A stretch of DNA of 16,982 bases, taken from positions 1 to 16,982 of the forward strand of contig CAYPOY010000087.1 in the NCBI GenBank assembly GCA_964412395.1, in the 5' to 3' direction. The notes beneath the pieces are model-generated. The model was not told the DNA's origin. It did not search any database and saw only the letters and a list, made by a program, of their open reading frames with translations. The first letter of the stretch is position 1. Every line of letters begins with the position of its first letter. The DNA is from CAYPOY01 sp964412395. GTDB lineage: Bacteria; Chloroflexota; Anaerolineae; B4-G1. This document shows, one piece after another, positions 14,178 to 16,982 of the stretch. Both the position numbers and the translations under genes were made by a program.

Positions 14178-15848
14178 ATGCGCAGCGATCTAATCAAACG
14201 AGGTTTCGAGCGGGCTCCTCATCGGAGCCTTTTCTATGCCACCGGGTTGATGCCCGAAGAACTGGACCGCCCCCTCATCGGGGTGGTCAATTCCTACAAC
14301 GACGTTGTGCCCGGTCACGTCCACCTCGATAAGGTGGGCGAGGCGGTGAAGGCGGGAATCCGGATGGCGGGTGGCACGCCGTTGGAGTTCAACGTCATCG
14401 GCGTGTGCGACGGTATCGCGATGGGCCATCCGGGGATGCGCTACTCGTTGCCCAGCCGGGAACTCATCGCTGATTCCGTGGAGGTCATGGCGATGGCCCA
14501 CGGGTTTGATGGCCTGGTGTTCGTTCCCAACTGCGATAAAATCGTGCCTGGCATGTTGATGGCTGCTGCCCGGCTCAACATCCCTTCCATCTTCGTCAGC
14601 GGTGGGCCGATGATGGCGGGGCGCTACCGGGGCGAGGACGTGGACGTTAAAACTATGTTCGAGGCGGTGGGAGAGTACAAGGCGGGTCGGATGAATGCGC
14701 AGGAATTGCAGGAGTTGGAATTGGCTGCTTGCCCTGGTTGTGGTTCCTGCTCCGGACTTTTCACCGCCAACTCGATGAACTGCCTGACCGAAGCGCTGGG
14801 AATGGGGCTGCCCGGCAATGGGACGATCCCGGCCGTCACGGCGGCCCGACTCAGGCTGGCGAAGCAGGCCGGGATGCAGATTATGTACCTGGTCCGCGAG
14901 GGCATTCTGCCCCGCGGCATTATGACGGAGGCCGCTTTTGAGAACGGTATCGCCGTGGACATGGCCATCGGTGGCTCGACCAACACGGTGCTGCACCTGC
15001 CGGCCATCGCCCACGACGCGGGTGTTGCACTGCCCTTGGACAAGTTCGATGCGGTGAGTAGCCGGACCCCCTACCTGGTCAAACTCAGTCCCTCTGGTCC
15101 CCACCATATGCAGGACCTGAACGAGGCAGGAGGTGTGCCGGCGGTGATGGCGGAACTGCTTCGCCACAACCTGCTGCATAGCGAGGAGCGAACGGTGACC
15201 GGGAAGACGGTGGCCGAGAACCTGAACGGAGTGCGCCGTCTTTCCGACATCATCCGCCCGGCCGATGATCCCTATCGCCCCGATGGGGGGATCGCCATCC
15301 TGTGGGGCAACCTGGCCCCCGACGGGGCGGTAGTCAAGGCGGGGGCCGTCCGGCCGGAGATGATGCAGCATCGGGGACCGGCGCGCGTCTTCGGGGATGA
15401 GGAGTCGGCGATGGATGCTATCCTGGGCAGGCAAATCCAGGCCGGCAACGTGGTCGTCATCCGCCACGAGGGGCCCCGGGGCGGGCCGGGGATGCGGGAG
15501 ATGCTGATGCCTACCTCTGCCCTGGCTGGGATGGGACTGGACGACAAGGTGGCTCTCCTGACCGACGGTCGCTTCTCTGGAGCGACGCGGGGGGCCGCCG
15601 TCTGCCACGTCTCCCCGGAGGCGGCTGTCGGTGGTCCGATTGCCCTGGTTCAAGAGGGGGATGAGATCGAGTTGGACATTCCCAACAAGCGGCTGGAGCT
15701 TCACGTCTCCGAAGAGGAGATGGCCCGGCGACGGGAGAGCTGGAAGCCGCCAGCGCCTGGAGTGACTGAGGGTTACTTGGCCCGCTACGCAGCGATGGTC
15801 GCTTCGGCCAGCGAGGGCGCGGTTTTGCGCATACAGCGTGTTGTATAG
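14178..15848 (+). CDS. ilvD: Dihydroxy-acid dehydratase
   Basis: This iron-sulfur dehydratase forms the 2-oxo acids of valine and isoleucine and is the third common step with IlvBN and IlvC. From ATG 14178 it has 556 residues, the family norm. Motifs are VVNSYNDVVPGHVHL (36-50), IGVCDGIAMGHPGMRYSLPSR (74-94), the cluster cysteine C119 in VPNCDKIVPGML, and ACPGCGSCSGLFTANSMNC (184-202) with C191 as the likely second ligand. GRFSGATRG near the C-terminus carries the catalytic serine. The NSYNDVVPGH segment has no Cys, as in E. coli IlvD, suggesting a [4Fe-4S], oxygen-sensitive form; this is inferred. GGGAGG (14169-14174) supports ATG 14178. ATG 14130 is in frame, but its extra residues are repeat-derived. 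It is the last gene of the operon; no clear terminator follows. Confidence 0.95.
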   Translation: MRSDLIKRGFERAPHRSLFYATGLMPEELDRPLIGVVNSYNDVVPGHVHLDKVGEAVKAGIRMAGGTPLEFNVIGVCDGIAMGHPGMRYSLPSRELIADSVEVMAMAHGFDGLVFVPNCDKIVPGMLMAAARLNIPSIFVSGGPMMAGRYRGEDVDVKTMFEAVGEYKAGRMNAQELQELELAACPGCGSCSGLFTANSMNCLTEALGMGLPGNGTIPAVTAARLRLAKQAGMQIMYLVREGILPRGIMTEAAFENGIAVDMAIGGSTNTVLHLPAIAHDAGVALPLDKFDAVSSRTPYLVKLSPSGPHHMQDLNEAGGVPAVMAELLRHNLLHSEERTVTGKTVAENLNGVRRLSDIIRPADDPYRPDGGIAILWGNLAPDGAVVKAGAVRPEMMQHRGPARVFGDEESAMDAILGRQIQAGNVVVIRHEGPRGGPGMREMLMPTSALAGMGLDDKVALLTDGRFSGATRGAAVCHVSPEAAVGGPIALVQEGDEIELDIPNKRLELHVSEEEMARRRESWKPPAPGVTEGYLARYAAMVASASEGAVLRIQRVV

Positions 15849-15984
15849 GTTGGGGGAAGTGCGGACGTGATAGGCGGGGCCAGCAGTGGCGTGACTACGA
15901 TGATGAGCCAGATCGCAACCTCGGTAAGGACGCGCAGGGAGGAGTAGAGGCGCACCCCGCCAGGGTAGAAGTGTTACCTGGATT

Positions 15985-16197
15985 CTACAAATCGCGCAGG
16001 AGCGCGCCGAGGATGAGCAGGCCGCCAGCGATGACCAGCGCAGTGGTGGCGTAGGGCTCCGGGACGGGGAAAAAACCGAGCACGCCGAAGAGTCCGATAA
16101 TGTAGAGGGTGCAGGCAACGACCAGAGTGCCCTTGCGTGGCGCACGGGTCACAAGCACCCGGCGGCTGGGTTTACGGGAAGAGCGTCGTCGCGTCAT
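15985..16197 (-). CDS. Small two-helix membrane protein (70 aa)
   Basis: I do not recognise the family. The protein starts with a basic stretch (TRRRSSRKPSRR...APRKG) and then has two hydrophobic segments, at residues 24-43 and 50-68, joined by PVPEPYA, so it is probably a hairpin in the inner membrane with a positive cytoplasmic N-terminus. Its ATG lies 4 bases after the stop of the DUF456-type gene, with GAGGGGG just upstream on the minus strand. The two are likely co-translated. It converges on ilvD, leaving 136 bases between with no gene seen. Confidence 0.6.
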   Translation of the reverse strand: MTRRRSSRKPSRRVLVTRAPRKGTLVVACTLYIIGLFGVLGFFPVPEPYATTALVIAGGLLILGALLRDL

Positions 16198-16201
16198 CTG
16201 C

Positions 16202-16714
16202 CTACCCCCTCAGGGCCTGCCAGACGAAGATGAGGATCATCAGGATGGCGACGAGGAACTGCACGCCGCCGGAGAGGGTACAGCCCACCAGCCACCCACC
16301 GCCAGCTTTGAACGCCTCGCGCCAGTCCCTGCGCCGGTACCACTCGGTCAGGATGACACCAGCGAGGGCGCCGATGATAGCGCCGGGTATCGCACCGACC
16401 CCCAGGAAGGCCAGGCCGATGACGGCCCCGACCGCCCCCAGCAATAGCCCGACCAGCAACGACAAGGCGGAGGCTCCACCGACTTTGGCCCCTGTCTGGC
16501 TCATCCACAGGTCGGCGCTGAAGCCGGTCGCGCCCAGGACGGTGAGGACGGCGAAGGTGATGGGGTCAATGGTGGCGAATCGCTCGGCGATGGCATAGAC
16601 CAACACCACGAGCCAGATGAAGCCGACGCCGGGGACAACTGGCAAGATGACGCCGACCAGCCCGACGACCATCGCCACCAGCGCGACCCAGAATGCCCAC
16701 ATTGGAAGCACCAT
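16202..16714 (-). CDS. DUF456-type integral membrane protein
   Basis: This 170-residue protein is built of Gly/Ala/Val-rich membrane segments. An early LPVVPGVGFIW motif, a central QTGAKVGGAS, and then GVGAIPGAIIGALAGVILTE match the glycine-zipper pattern of the DUF456 family, whose function is unknown to me. Four to five membrane helices are likely. The chosen start (MVLPMWAF) avoids reading back into tRNA-Lys; ATG 16702 (MWAF) is an equal alternative, and neither has a strong ribosome site. It lies directly downstream of tRNA-Lys on the same strand and may share its promoter. Confidence 0.75.
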   Translation of the reverse strand: MVLPMWAFWVALVAMVVGLVGVILPVVPGVGFIWLVVLVYAIAERFATIDPITFAVLTVLGATGFSADLWMSQTGAKVGGASALSLLVGLLLGAVGAVIGLAFLGVGAIPGAIIGALAGVILTEWYRRRDWREAFKAGGGWLVGCTLSGGVQFLVAILMILIFVWQALRG

Positions 16715-16729
16715 TGTCACTTGTCCAGG

Positions 16730-16803
16730 TGGGCCGTGCAGGATTCGAACCTGCGGCCTTGGGCTTAAAAGGCCCCTGCTCTGCCAGACTGAGCTAACGG
16801 CCC
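16730..16803 (-). tRNA. tRNA-Lys (UUU)
   Basis: All four arms fold on the minus strand. The acceptor GGGCCGT/ACGGCCC is perfect. The D stem is GCTC/GAGC. The anticodon loop CTTTTAA has UUU at plus positions 16767-16769. The T arm is GCAGG-TTCGAAT-CCTGC. The anticodon stem has one G-A mismatch at its top pair. The discriminator is A, and CCA is not encoded (CCT follows), so CCA must be added by the nucleotidyltransferase. Confidence 0.95.
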
Positions 16804-16812
16804 ACGGCGGGC

Positions 16813-16841
16813 AGTATAACATGCGGATGTGGGGTTGTCAA
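16813..16841 (-). promoter_or_regulatory. Sigma-70-type promoter for tRNA-Lys
   Basis: On the minus strand a perfect -35 TTGACA (16836-16841) is followed after exactly 17 bases by -10 TATACT (16813-16818). Transcription would start within a few bases of the tRNA 5' end at 16803. It may also drive the DUF456-type gene and the small membrane protein. Confidence 0.85.
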
Positions 16842-16868
16842 ACTCCCGCTCTTGCGATCATCCGCCCG

Positions 16869-16982
16869 TCACTCCTGGCGGGCGGGGATGCGCAACTGCT
16901 GTCCTACGTAAATGTTATAATTGGTCAGCCCGTTGGCTGCCATAATAGCTTCCACAGTGGTGCCGTAGCGCAGCGCGATGCG
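16869..16982 (-). CDS. C-terminal LysM domain of a truncated protein
   Basis: Only the last 37 codons are in the window; the gene enters from the right edge. The residues RIALRYGTTVEAIMAANGL, then NYNIYVGQQLRIP, match the second half of a LysM domain (the IA.RYG.TV..I...N.L....IYVGQ.L.IP pattern), a peptidoglycan or chitin-binding module usually found on exported proteins. The domain sits at the very C-terminus, ending ARQE before the TGA. A 7-base stem (CCGCCCG 16862-16868 with CGGGCGG 16879-16885) spans the stop codon but has no T-run, so it is not called a terminator. Confidence 0.85.
   Translation of the reverse strand, partial: RIALRYGTTVEAIMAANGLTNYNIYVGQQLRIPARQE

Noticed and set aside
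15849..15984. Terminator after ilvD
   Set aside because: A weak inverted repeat (CCAGG and CCTGG near 15960-15980) exists, but with a bulged stem and no T-run on either strand. I see no convincing terminator here.
14190..16145. 651-residue open frame on the minus strand opposite ilvD
   Set aside because: The frame is rich in His/Arg/Pro as expected of an antisense frame in GC-rich DNA. It covers ilvD and also overlaps the small membrane protein in another frame.
16715..16822. 36-residue N-terminal extension of the DUF456-type protein
   Set aside because: It would be translated from the tRNA-Lys sequence and includes no membrane-protein features; internal ATGs fit better.

Overview
The window is a roughly 15.8 kb plus-strand operon for branched-chain amino acids (BCAA: isoleucine, leucine, valine), with a methionine module set inside it. 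A short minus-strand block follows it. The sequence looks like a metagenome scaffold because it carries a 10-N gap. The organism is probably a Chloroflexota bacterium of the Anaerolineae sort. That is an inference from the GC-rich coding, the short archaeal-style LeuC/LeuD, a CimA route to isoleucine and many small palindromic and heptameric repeats; no marker gene fixes the taxon.

Layout: 1-294 is a control region with a perfect -10 box, a 31-codon leader peptide packed with Leu/Ile/Val codons, mutually exclusive RNA stems and a strong intrinsic terminator, which together form a classical transcription attenuator. Then come ilvE, ilvB, ilvN, (gap), ilvC, leuA, metY, metX, metW, an 80-residue unknown protein with a duplicated EPRGWAMKW motif, leuC, leuD, a single reading frame joining citramalate synthase (CimA) to LeuB, and ilvD. 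Genes overlap by a few bases or are spaced by under about 90 bases, so one transcript is likely.

Together the genes give a full BCAA pathway. CimA makes citramalate, and LeuCD and LeuB turn it into 2-oxobutyrate, the isoleucine precursor, with no threonine deaminase needed or seen here. IlvBN, IlvC, IlvD and IlvE make valine and isoleucine. LeuA, LeuCD, LeuB and IlvE make leucine. MetX, MetY and MetW assimilate sulfide into homocysteine, and on this layout they would fall under BCAA attenuation.

The most unusual theme is small repeats entering the operon. A two-hairpin element lies between ilvB and ilvN. A palindrome sits in frame inside cimA. Palindromic sequence encodes the LeuC tail and the seam of the CimA-LeuB fusion. 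Heptamer tandem repeats lie at three gene junctions.

After ilvD, the minus strand holds a small two-helix membrane protein, a DUF456-type membrane protein, tRNA-Lys(UUU) with a good promoter, and the C-terminal LysM end of a gene that runs off the window. No CRISPR array, rRNA gene or transposase was seen.
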